Assembly (NCBI RefSeq): GCF_044457565.1
Contig: NZ_JBITGZ010000034.1
Span: 1 to 64,000, forward strand
Source: Kitasatospora sp044457565
GTDB taxonomy: Bacteria; Actinomycetota; Actinomycetes; Streptomycetales; Streptomycetaceae
DNA: 64,000 bases
Direction of reading: 5' to 3'
Position numbers and translations under genes: made by a program. This document shows, piece after piece, positions 48,300-55,879 of this stretch. The first letter of the stretch is position 1. Every line of letters starts with the position of its first letter. The notes below the pieces were generated by a model that made no database searches, was not told where the DNA came from, and saw only the letters and a list, made by a program, of their open reading frames with translations.

Positions 48300-48559
48300 C
48301 CGTGAGTGCTTTCACTCTCGACGAACTCAAGACCATGCTGCAGGAGGCGGCGGGCGTTGACGAGTCGGTCGACCTCGACGGCGCCGTGCTGGACACGCCG
48401 TTCAGCAGCCTCGGCTACGACTCGCTCGCGATGCTGGAGCTCGCGACGCGCATCCAGAACCAGCTGGGCGTGCCGATCCCGGACGACCACATCGAGTTCA
48501 TGACCACCCCGCGGGCCGTCCTGGAGTACATCGACAGCCACCTGCCGATGGGAGCGTGA
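48296..48559 (+). CDS. Acyl carrier protein of the type II PKS
   Basis: The protein is 87 aa. The phosphopantetheine Ser is in the motif LGYDSLAMLELATRI, within the acidic four-helix fold of PKS ACPs. It carries the growing poly-beta-keto chain between KS, ketoreductase and cyclases. A GTG at 48302 is an alternative start, but the ATGA overlap with the KS-beta gene favours 48296. Confidence 0.95.
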   Translation: MTVSAFTLDELKTMLQEAAGVDESVDLDGAVLDTPFSSLGYDSLAMLELATRIQNQLGVPIPDDHIEFMTTPRAVLEYIDSHLPMGA

Positions 48560-48561
48560 CC

Positions 48562-49038
48562 ATGACCGCGCGGACCGAGAACACCGTGGTCATCGACGCC
48601 CCCATGGACCTGGTGTGGGAGATGACCAACGACATCGAGTCCTGGCCGCAGCTGTTCGACGAGTACGCCGCGGCCGAGATCCTGGAGCGCTCACCGGACG
48701 GGACCATCCGCTTCCGGCTGACCATGTTCCCCGACGAGGACGGCAAGGTCTGGAGCTGGGTCTCGCTGCGCAAGCCCGACGTCGAGACCCGCACCGTCCG
48801 GGCCCACCGGGTGGAGACCGGACCGTTCGAGTTCATGAACATCTCCTGGGACTACCAGGAGGCCGAGGGCGGCGTCCGGATGCGCTGGGTGCAGGAGTTC
48901 CACGTACGGCCGGAGATGCCGTTCGGCGACGCGGCGATGGCCGAGCACCTGAACACCAACACCAAGGTCCAGATGGCCAGGATCAAGAAGCTCGTCGAAG
49001 AGGCGGCGGTCGGCCGCTCCGGTGAGTCGGGGCGATGA
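48562..49038 (+). CDS. Monodomain aromatase/cyclase (SRPBCC fold)
   Basis: The protein is 158 aa from the ATG at 48562; a GTG at 48556 overlaps the ACP stop and is an alternative. The Bet v1/SRPBCC N-terminus (TARTENTVVIDAPMDLVWEM and TNDIESWPQLFDEYAAAEIL) matches TcmN/WhiE-type aromatases that close the first ring by C9-C14 or C7-C12 aldol condensation. A single domain with no second domain fits non-reducing first-ring closure. The gene lies between the ACP and DUF1772 genes and overlaps the latter. Confidence 0.93.
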   Translation: MTARTENTVVIDAPMDLVWEMTNDIESWPQLFDEYAAAEILERSPDGTIRFRLTMFPDEDGKVWSWVSLRKPDVETRTVRAHRVETGPFEFMNISWDYQEAEGGVRMRWVQEFHVRPEMPFGDAAMAEHLNTNTKVQMARIKKLVEEAAVGRSGESGR

Positions 49039-49493
49039 GCCAGATCCTCCTGCCACTGGCCCTGATCGGCAGCGGGATGGGGGCCGGCGGACTGATGATC
49101 GCCTCGCTGGGAGGCGCGCCGCTGCTGCTCAGCCTCCCGGTCGACCGCTACATCCCCGTCCACCAGTTCCTGGTCACCAGGTTCGACCCGTTCATGCCGA
49201 TCTGCATGATCACGGCGATGCTCGCGGACATCGCCGCGGCCACGCTGTCCGACGGCTCGGCCCGCGGGCCCGAAGGTGTCGCGGCCGTGCTGCTCCTGGG
49301 CGCGATCGTGGTGTCGCTCGTCAAGAACGTCCCGATCAACAAGTGGGTCGGAACGCTGGAGCCGGGCGTCGTACCGCCCGACTGGGAGCGGATCGATCCC
49401 CGGGTCCGATGGCGCAACTGGAACGTCGTCCGGACCGCCTTCGTGGTCATCGCGCTGCTGGCCAACGCGCTCGCAGCGGCACTCGCCCTGTAA
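49035..49493 (+). CDS. DUF1772 membrane protein, anthrone-oxygenase-like (copy 2)
   Basis: The protein is 152 aa from the ATG at 49035, overlapping the aromatase stop by ATGA. It has about four hydrophobic segments and the family end KNVPINKWVGTLEPGVVPPD, then WRNWNVVRTAFVVIALLANA. Compare NNVVRGTDADALPANW in copy 1. It is placed where anthrone oxygenation would follow aromatisation. DUF1772 relatives act as anthrone oxidases in fungal emodin and aflatoxin pathways, so a quinone-forming oxygenase embedded in the membrane is the likely role here. That remains inference. Confidence 0.85.
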   Translation: MSQILLPLALIGSGMGAGGLMIASLGGAPLLLSLPVDRYIPVHQFLVTRFDPFMPICMITAMLADIAAATLSDGSARGPEGVAAVLLLGAIVVSLVKNVPINKWVGTLEPGVVPPDWERIDPRVRWRNWNVVRTAFVVIALLANALAAALAL

Positions 49494-49515
49494 CTCCACA
49501 ACTTACGGAGACCCC

Positions 49516-50265
49516 ATGAACCTGTCTCTCGACGGGCAGAACGTGCTCGTCACCGGCGGCACCCGCGGCATCGGCCGGGCCATCGTGCTGGCCATGGCCA
49601 CTGCCGGCGCCAACGTCATCACCTGCCATCGCAACGACTCCGAGGACGCCCAGAGCCTCGCCCGGGAGCTGAAGTCGCTGCCCGGCGACCACCACCTGGT
49701 CAAGGCCGACGTCGGCCGGGCCGAGGACATCGAACGGCTGCTGGACGAGTGCCGGAGCCGGTACGGCACGCTCAACACCGTCGTCAACAACGCTGGCGTC
49801 ATCTCCCACATACCGTTCGCCGAGCTGGCGCTGGACGAGTGGCAGCGCGTCATCGACGCCAACCTCACCGCCCCGTTCCTGATCACCCAGAAGGCGCTCC
49901 CGCTGCTCGCGGAGAAGCCCTCGATCATCAACGTCGGCTCCCGGGTGGCCGTCGTCGGACTCGCCCTGCGCGCCCACTACACCGCCAGCAAGGCGGGCCT
50001 GATCGGGCTCAGCCGGTCGATGGCGAAGGAGCTCGGCCCCAAGGGCATCCGGGTCAACGTCGTCGCGCCCGGCGTCATCGACACCGAGGAAGCGGCGAAG
50101 CTCACGCCGGAGGAGTACGAGGCGCTCCAGCAGCGGTACCGCCACATGACCGCCCTCGGCCGGCTCGGCCTTCCCGCCGAGGTCGCCTCGGTGGTCGTCT
50201 ACCTCGCCAGCTCCGCGTCGAGCTACCTGACCGGCGAGATCATCCACGTCGACGGAGGAATCTGA
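49516..50265 (+). CDS. Type II PKS ketoreductase (SDR)
   Basis: The protein is 249 aa with a GGAG site upstream of the ATG at 49516. The NADPH motif TGGTRGIGRAIVLAMA, NNAG in TVVNNAGVI and YxxxK in AHYTASKAGLIGLSRSMAKE are intact, as is the FabG-like end SSYLTGEIIHVDGGI. Such a ketoreductase beside ABM monooxygenases is characteristic of pentangular clusters, where it reduces a late carbonyl (C19 type) instead of C9. The assignment of the position is inference. Confidence 0.92.
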   Translation: MNLSLDGQNVLVTGGTRGIGRAIVLAMATAGANVITCHRNDSEDAQSLARELKSLPGDHHLVKADVGRAEDIERLLDECRSRYGTLNTVVNNAGVISHIPFAELALDEWQRVIDANLTAPFLITQKALPLLAEKPSIINVGSRVAVVGLALRAHYTASKAGLIGLSRSMAKELGPKGIRVNVVAPGVIDTEEAAKLTPEEYEALQQRYRHMTALGRLGLPAEVASVVVYLASSASSYLTGEIIHVDGGI

Positions 50266-50266
50266 C

Positions 50267-50599
50267 ATGGCACACCCCGAGAAGGCCTTCCGGGTCCTGC
50301 TGCGGGTGGAGACCCACCCCGGCATGGCGGCGGACTTCGAGCGGACCTGGCTGGAGATCGGCACCGCGGTGACCTCCGACCCGGCCAACCTCGGCCAGTG
50401 GCTGATGCGCTCCACCGAAGAGGAGCACATCTACCACATCATCAGCGACTGGACCGACGAGCCCGGCTTCCGCACCTTCGAGCACAGCGAGCAGCACGTC
50501 AAGCACCGTGAGCGGCTGCACCCCTTCCGCTCCGGCGGCTCGATGGCCACCATGCAGGTCGTCTACCACCTGCCCCAGGCCGAGGCGGCGAAGGCATGA
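50267..50599 (+). CDS. ABM-type quinone-forming monooxygenase (copy 1)
   Basis: The protein is 110 aa and starts one base after the ketoreductase stop. The antibiotic biosynthesis monooxygenase fold (ActVA-Orf6/TcmH type, no cofactor) is visible in RVLLRVETHPGMAADFERTW, IYHIISDWTDEPGFRTFEHS and QHVKHRERLHPFRSGGSMAT. Such enzymes insert oxygen in anthrones or naphthacenones to give quinones. It overlaps the next gene by ATGA. Because a DUF1772 protein is also encoded, the two may act on different ring positions. Confidence 0.88.
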   Translation: MAHPEKAFRVLLRVETHPGMAADFERTWLEIGTAVTSDPANLGQWLMRSTEEEHIYHIISDWTDEPGFRTFEHSEQHVKHRERLHPFRSGGSMATMQVVYHLPQAEAAKA

Positions 50600-50928
50600 G
50601 CGGCGGGATCCGGGTGATCGTCTACTGCCGGGCGCCCGAGGAGGGAGACGCCCCGCTGGAGGCGGCCTTCCACCACATCAACGAGGACCTGGGCAAGGTG
50701 CCCGGTCTGCTGCGCAGCGAACTGCTGCAGTCCACCCTCGACGGCGAGAGCGGCTCCTTCGCCGTCCTGAGCTACTGGAAGGACGTCCAGTCGTTCCAGG
50801 CCTGGGAGCAGGGGGCGGCGCACCGCAAGCAGACCTCGCCGCTGCGCCAGTACCAGGACCGGGGCGGCAGCCGGCACTACGGGATCTACCAGGTGCGCGC
50901 CACCTTCGCGATCCCCGACCAGGCCTGA
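50596..50928 (+). CDS. ABM-type monooxygenase (copy 2)
   Basis: The protein is 110 aa. The ABM dimeric alpha-beta barrel signature is in RVIVYCRAPEEGDAPLEAAF, FAVLSYWKDVQSFQAWEQGA and AHRKQTSPLRQYQDRGGSRH. It is distinct in sequence from the preceding ABM protein but from the same family. Pairs of this type (for example PdmH/PdmI in pradimicin) perform successive oxygenations of the polyphenol core. The same-strand overlap with copy 1 suggests joint expression. Confidence 0.87.
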   Translation: MSGGIRVIVYCRAPEEGDAPLEAAFHHINEDLGKVPGLLRSELLQSTLDGESGSFAVLSYWKDVQSFQAWEQGAAHRKQTSPLRQYQDRGGSRHYGIYQVRATFAIPDQA

Positions 50929-50959
50929 CGCCGCTTTGCCACGAGAAAGGAATTCGGCG

Positions 50960-51181
50960 ATGCGCAACCTGGTGCGCGCGCTGGGACGGAATCTGTACGA
51001 GGGACTCAAGGTGCTGGGAGCGATGTACGTCCCCCTGCCTCTACAGAACCCCGGCGGACCAGTCCTGACGGAACCCCCGTCAGGCTCACCGGAGCGACTG
51101 ATCCCCAGCAGTTCGGCGACCGCGGCCGAGCGGTGGCTGTTCGACGAGCTGCGCCGAGAGATGCGGTGGCCGACCTCATGA
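50960..51181 (+). CDS. DUF6059-like small protein
   Basis: The protein is 73 aa from the ATG at 50960. The motif PPSGSPERLIPSSSATAAER followed by WLFDELRRE is the family hallmark as I remember it, and the N-terminus MRNLVRALGRNLYEGLKVLG forms an amphipathic helix. These small proteins occur in many aromatic PKS clusters, but their function is unknown. It overlaps the 4,6-dehydratase gene by ATGA. Confidence 0.75.
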   Translation: MRNLVRALGRNLYEGLKVLGAMYVPLPLQNPGGPVLTEPPSGSPERLIPSSSATAAERWLFDELRREMRWPTS

Positions 51182-52248
51182 CCCGAGTAGAGAGAAGCTC
51201 TGTGATGCACCGTGCCGTCCCGACCCGGACTGTGCTCGTCACCGGAGCGGCGGGCTTCATCGGCGCCAACTTCGTCCACTACTGGCGCAAGACGCATGCT
51301 GACGACACCATCATCGCCCTTGACGCGCTGACGTACGCCGGCAACCAGGAGAACCTTGCGGCGGTGCGCGACGACGTGCTCTTCGTGCGGGCCGACATCG
51401 CCGACGGCGCCCGGATGTCCGAAATCCTGCGCGAGCACCGGGTGCAGGTGGTGGTGAACTTCGCCGCCGAGTCGCACAACAGCCTCGCCGTCCTCGACCC
51501 CGGCAGGTTCTTCCGGACCAATGTGCTCGGCACCCAGGAGCTGCTCCACGCGTGCCTGGACGCCGGGGTCGAGCGGTTCCACCACGTCTCGACCTGCGAG
51601 GTGTACGGGGAGCTGGCCCTGGACAGCGCGGAGGTCTTCCACGAGGAGACCCCGTACCGGCCCCGCACTCCGTACAACGCCAGCAAGGCCGGAGCCGATC
51701 ACGCGGTGCGCGCCTACCACGAGACCTTCGGCCTGCCGGTCACCATCACCAACTGCGCCAACAACTACGGGCGTTACCAGTTCCCGGAGAAGGTCGTCCC
51801 GCTGTTCGTGACCAACGCGCTGCGCGGCCTGAGCCTGCCGGTCTACGCGTCCCGGCACAACCGGCGGGAGTGGATCCACGTGGACGATCACTGCCGTGCG
51901 ATCGACGCGGTGCTCACCGACGGCGAGCCCGGACAGACCTACCACGTCGGAACCGGGGTGGAGGCGAGCGTTCAGCAGGTCGCCGACCTGGTCCTCGACG
52001 AGCTCGGGCTGCCCACCTCGCTGCAGGCCACGGTGGCGGACCGGCCGGGCCACGACCGGCGGTACCTGTTGGACTCCAGCCGGATCAGGGAGACCTTGGG
52101 CTGGCAGCCGACCGTCGCGTTCGAGGAGGGCCTGCGGGAGACCATCCGCTGGTACCGCGACAACCCCGGCTGGTGGGAGCCGCTGCTGGAGCGCCGCCCG
52201 GTGGTGGAGGAGCGCGCCTGGTCGCCGTCCGAGGCCGGCGCCCGATGA
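51178..52248 (+). CDS. rmlB: dTDP-glucose 4,6-dehydratase
   Basis: The protein is 356 aa from the ATG at 51178 (ATGA overlap); an ATG at 51205 with GAGAGAAG upstream is the alternative. The NAD motif is VLVTGAAGFIGANFVHYW, and the YxxxK lies in TPYNASKAGADHAVRAYHET. The normally conserved catalytic TDE appears as STCEVYGELALD, with Cys in place of Asp, a form I believe some antibiotic-cluster homologues share. It makes dTDP-4-keto-6-deoxyglucose for the deoxysugar. Confidence 0.93.
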   Translation: MTRVERSSVMHRAVPTRTVLVTGAAGFIGANFVHYWRKTHADDTIIALDALTYAGNQENLAAVRDDVLFVRADIADGARMSEILREHRVQVVVNFAAESHNSLAVLDPGRFFRTNVLGTQELLHACLDAGVERFHHVSTCEVYGELALDSAEVFHEETPYRPRTPYNASKAGADHAVRAYHETFGLPVTITNCANNYGRYQFPEKVVPLFVTNALRGLSLPVYASRHNRREWIHVDDHCRAIDAVLTDGEPGQTYHVGTGVEASVQQVADLVLDELGLPTSLQATVADRPGHDRRYLLDSSRIRETLGWQPTVAFEEGLRETIRWYRDNPGWWEPLLERRPVVEERAWSPSEAGAR

Positions 52249-53312
52249 AGGCCCTGGTTCTGGCCGGTGGCACCGGCTCGCGGCTGCGGCCCATCACCCA
52301 CACCTCCGCCAAGCAGCTCGTACCGATCGGCAACAAGCCGGTGCTGTTCTACGGTATGGAGGCGATCCGGGACAGTGGCATCCGCGAGGTCGGGATCGTC
52401 GTCGGCGAGACGGGAGCGGAAGTACGGCGTGCGGTGGGCGACGGATCACGGTTCGGTCTGTCGGTCACCTACATCCCGCAGGAAGCCCCGTTGGGCCTGG
52501 CGCACTGCGTGCTGATCGCCCGTGAGTTCCTCGGGGACGACGACTTCCTGATGTATCTCGGCGACAACTTCGTCATCGACGGCATCCGTGACTTCGTCAC
52601 CGAGTTCCTAGCCCGGCGCCCGGACGCCCAGTTGCTGCTGACCAAGGTCGCCAACCCCTCGGAGTTCGGGGTCGCCGAACTGGACGAGGGCGGCCGGGTG
52701 GTCAGGGTGGAGGAGAAGCCGAAGGAGCCCAGGAGCGACCTCGCCCTGGTCGGGATCTACATGTTCACCCCGCTCGTCCACCGGATCGTGGCGGAGCTGC
52801 GGCCCAGCGCGCGCGGCGAGTTGGAGATCACGGAGGCGATCCAGGAACTGATCCTCCAGCAGGCGGACGTCACCTCGCACACCATCTCCGGCTACTGGAA
52901 GGACACCGGGCGGGTCGAGGACATGCTGGAGTGCAACCGCATGGTCCTGGAGAACATCGCCCCCCGCATGGGCGGGAGCGTGGATGACGAGAGCGAGGTC
53001 ATCGGCCGGTTGGACATCGCCGAGGACGCGGTCGTCATCCGGTCCCGGCTGGTGGGCCCGGTGTCCATCGGCCCGGGCACGGTCGTCGCGGACAGCTACG
53101 TCGGACCGTTCACCTCGGTCGGGTCCGGCTGCCGGCTGGACCACACCGAGATCGAGTACTCGATCGTGATGGACCACTCCTCCATCAGTGGGGTGAGCCG
53201 GATCCAGAACTCGCTCATCGGCAGGAACGTGGAGGTCTCCCCGGCCGGCCCCGCGCCGCGTGGCCACCAGCTGGTCATCGGCGACCACAGCCGAGTGCGC
53301 CTGAACTACTGA
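52245..53312 (+). CDS. rmlA: Glucose-1-phosphate thymidylyltransferase (long type)
   Basis: The protein is 355 aa, overlapping rmlB by ATGA. The nucleotide-binding signature is MKALVLAGGTGSRLRPITHT, with QEAPLGLAHCVLIAREFLGD and the YLGDNFVIDG motif. The C-terminal third (IGPGTVVADSYVGPFTSVGS) is a left-handed beta-helix, the long form found in antibiotic deoxysugar pathways. It activates glucose-1-phosphate with dTTP, the first committed step of the sugar. Confidence 0.95.
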   Translation: MKALVLAGGTGSRLRPITHTSAKQLVPIGNKPVLFYGMEAIRDSGIREVGIVVGETGAEVRRAVGDGSRFGLSVTYIPQEAPLGLAHCVLIAREFLGDDDFLMYLGDNFVIDGIRDFVTEFLARRPDAQLLLTKVANPSEFGVAELDEGGRVVRVEEKPKEPRSDLALVGIYMFTPLVHRIVAELRPSARGELEITEAIQELILQQADVTSHTISGYWKDTGRVEDMLECNRMVLENIAPRMGGSVDDESEVIGRLDIAEDAVVIRSRLVGPVSIGPGTVVADSYVGPFTSVGSGCRLDHTEIEYSIVMDHSSISGVSRIQNSLIGRNVEVSPAGPAPRGHQLVIGDHSRVRLNY

Positions 53313-53322
53313 AGGAGAGAAC

Positions 53323-54801
53323 ATGTCGCACCGTGCCGACGCTCTCACCGGCCGGGCCGGGAGGCCCGACGACACCGTGATCCTGGCCGACCGGCTGAGC
53401 CTCTCCGCCACCACCTTCGACAACCCCCGCTTCGCGACCGAGGACGTCGTGCCCTGGCTGGAGCGGGCCCGGAGGGAGGGCGGCTTCGCCGTCGACCGGA
53501 TACCGTTCGCCGCGTTGGACCAGTGGAGCTTCGACCAGGAGACCGGCAACCTCGGCCACAGCACCGGGCGGTTCTTCACAGTCGAGGGGCTGCGGGTGAC
53601 CGGCGGCGACTGGTCCGCCGAGGGCATCACCCAACCGATCATCAACCAGCGGGAGAGCGGGATCCTGGGGATCCTGGTCCGTGAGATCGACGGCGTCCTG
53701 CACCTGCTCATGCAGGCCAAGATGGAGCCCGGCAACACCGGACTGGTCCAGCTGGGCCCGACCGTCCAGGCCACCCGGAGCAATTACACCCGCGTCCACC
53801 GCGGTGGCCACACGCGCTATCTGGAGTACTTCGTCGGACCGGACCGCGGCCGGGTCCTGGTGGACGCGCTCCAGTCCGAACAGGGCGACAGCTTCCTGTA
53901 CAAGCGCAACCGCAACATGGTGGTGGAGGTGTTCGAGGATGTCCCGGCGCACGACGGCCACCGCTGGATGACCCTGGGGCAGGTCCACTCCCTGATGGGG
54001 ATCGACCACCTGGTCAACATGGACGTACGGACCGTGCTGAGCTGCATGCCGCTGGGCCGGCAGCGCGGGGCGCACGAGGAAGCCGTCGCCGGGGGGCCGG
54101 CCGACTCCTTCCAGAGCGCGCTGACCCGGTCCCTGGACCGCGGCGAGCAGGCGGTACACGGCGATCTGGAGCTGCTGACCTGGCTCCAGGACCTGAGGAC
54201 GGAGAGCTCCCAGTCGGCCCGGCTGGTACCGCTGCGGGAGCTGGCCGGATGGAGCACGGACGAGGACGCCGTCACCGAGCCGTCGAACAGCTGCGTCAAG
54301 GTGATCGCCGTCTCGGTCAAGGCCGGCACCCGGGAGGTGACCCGGTGGACCCAGCCGATGCTGCAGTTCCCGGGCCAGGGCGTGGCGGCCTTCCTGGTCA
54401 AGCGGATCGACGGGGTCCCGCACGTCCTCGTCCAGGGCAAGGCGCAGCCGGGGATCCGGGACGCCATCGAGATCGGACCGACCGTGCAGTGCGTGTCGCG
54501 GGACTGGCGCGCACTGCCGCCGGGCGAGCGGCCCCCGTTGCTCGACCAGGTGCTCGGCGCCGACGCCGCGCAGGTTCGGTTCAGCGCGGTGCTCCCGGAG
54601 GAGGGCGGCCGGTTCTACCAGCGGGACAACCTGTACACCGTAGTCGAGGTCGGCGACGAGTTCCCGGACGCCGAACCCGACACCATGCGGTGGGCGACCC
54701 TCACCCAGCTCAAGGACCTGCTGCGGTGCGGCAACCACATCAACGTCGAGGCCCGGACCCTGATGACCTGCCTCCAGTCCCTCTGGCAGGGCCCGCAGTG
54801 A
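53323..54801 (+). CDS. NDP-hexose 2,3-dehydratase
   Basis: The protein is 492 aa with a GAAGGAGAG site. It has the internal duplication of this family: residues 110-160 (TQPIINQRESGILGILVREI and QLGPTVQATRSNY) and 330-385 (TQPMLQFPGQGVAAFLVKRI and EIGPTVQCVSRDW). The enzyme removes the C2 hydroxyl as water from the 4-keto intermediate and commits the sugar to the 2-deoxy series, in which the next gene's product is the partner. Homologues include UrdS, LanS and SpnO types. Confidence 0.93.
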   Translation: MSHRADALTGRAGRPDDTVILADRLSLSATTFDNPRFATEDVVPWLERARREGGFAVDRIPFAALDQWSFDQETGNLGHSTGRFFTVEGLRVTGGDWSAEGITQPIINQRESGILGILVREIDGVLHLLMQAKMEPGNTGLVQLGPTVQATRSNYTRVHRGGHTRYLEYFVGPDRGRVLVDALQSEQGDSFLYKRNRNMVVEVFEDVPAHDGHRWMTLGQVHSLMGIDHLVNMDVRTVLSCMPLGRQRGAHEEAVAGGPADSFQSALTRSLDRGEQAVHGDLELLTWLQDLRTESSQSARLVPLRELAGWSTDEDAVTEPSNSCVKVIAVSVKAGTREVTRWTQPMLQFPGQGVAAFLVKRIDGVPHVLVQGKAQPGIRDAIEIGPTVQCVSRDWRALPPGERPPLLDQVLGADAAQVRFSAVLPEEGGRFYQRDNLYTVVEVGDEFPDAEPDTMRWATLTQLKDLLRCGNHINVEARTLMTCLQSLWQGPQ

Positions 54802-55817
54802 CGGCGGACCGGCCGGCCGAGGGGCGGCCCGGGACCGCCGAGCTCAGGATCGGGGTGCTCGGCTGCGCGGACATCGCCCGGCGCAGGATGCTTCCCGCCC
54901 TGGCGGGCAGGCCAGGCATCCGGGTCGTGGCGGTCGCGAGCCGCGCCCCGGCGAGGGCCAAGTCCTTCGCGGTGCAGTTCGGTTGCGATGCCGTCGACGA
55001 CTACGAACGGCTGCTCGCCCGGCCGGACATCGACGCGGTGTACATACCCCTTCCCACCGGCCTGCACGCGCTCTGGACGGCCCGGGCCCTCGACGCGGGC
55101 AAGCACGTGCTGGTGGAGAAGTCGGCGACCGGCACGCTCGCCGAGGCGCAGGACGTGGTCGCCCTGGCGCGCGAGCGCGGCCTGGCACTGATGGAGAACT
55201 TCGCGTTCGTCCACCACAGCCAGCACGCGACCGCGCAGCGCCGGCTGCAGAACGGCGAGATCGGCGAACTCCGGGTGCTACAGGCGTCGTTCGGCATCCC
55301 CCCGCGACCGCCGGCGGACATCCGCTACCGGCGGGAGCTGGGCGGTGGCGCGCTGCTGGACGTCGGTGCCTATCCGCTGCGCACGGCCCTGATGTACCTG
55401 GGCGATGACGTCCAGGTCGTCGGCGCGGTGCTGCGGGTCGGCCCGAACCAGGAGGTGGACACGGCCGGAAGCGTGCTGCTGGCCTCGCCGGACGGCGTCA
55501 CCGCCGAGCTCAGCTTCGGGTTCGAACACGGCTACCGCAGCCACTGCGCGCTGTGGGGGACGCAGGGGCGGCTCGTACTCGACCAGCCCTTCACCCCGCC
55601 GACGACCGCGCCGCCCGTCCTGCGGCTGTCCCGCCAGGACCACGTCCAGCAGTTCGTGCTCGACGCCGACGACCAGTTCGGCAACACCGCGGCGAGCTTC
55701 GCGGGCCTCGCCCAGGGGCCGGCCGCCGCTCGTGAGGAGCAGTACGCGCGGATCCTGCGCCAGGCCGCACTGCTGAGCGCCGTCCGGGACACGGCCCGGG
55801 TGCTGCGGCCGAGCTGA
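54798..55817 (+). CDS. NDP-hexose 3-ketoreductase
   Basis: The protein is 339 aa from the GTG at 54798, overlapping the previous stop by GTGA. It is a Gfo/Idh/MocA oxidoreductase with the Rossmann motif LRIGVLGCADIARRRMLPAL and the EK motif in GKHVLVEKSATGTLAEAQDV. In deoxysugar pathways this family (UrdT/LanT/SpnN) traps the 3-keto product of the 2,3-dehydratase as a 2,6-dideoxysugar. No 4-ketoreductase or epimerase is present in the window, so the final sugar is not set. Confidence 0.92.
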   Translation: MTADRPAEGRPGTAELRIGVLGCADIARRRMLPALAGRPGIRVVAVASRAPARAKSFAVQFGCDAVDDYERLLARPDIDAVYIPLPTGLHALWTARALDAGKHVLVEKSATGTLAEAQDVVALARERGLALMENFAFVHHSQHATAQRRLQNGEIGELRVLQASFGIPPRPPADIRYRRELGGGALLDVGAYPLRTALMYLGDDVQVVGAVLRVGPNQEVDTAGSVLLASPDGVTAELSFGFEHGYRSHCALWGTQGRLVLDQPFTPPTTAPPVLRLSRQDHVQQFVLDADDQFGNTAASFAGLAQGPAAAREEQYARILRQAALLSAVRDTARVLRPS

Positions 55818-55879
55818 CCAGCCGCACCGACACACAGAGCCACCAAGCCGATCAACTGACCAGCCTCTGAGGAGAGACG

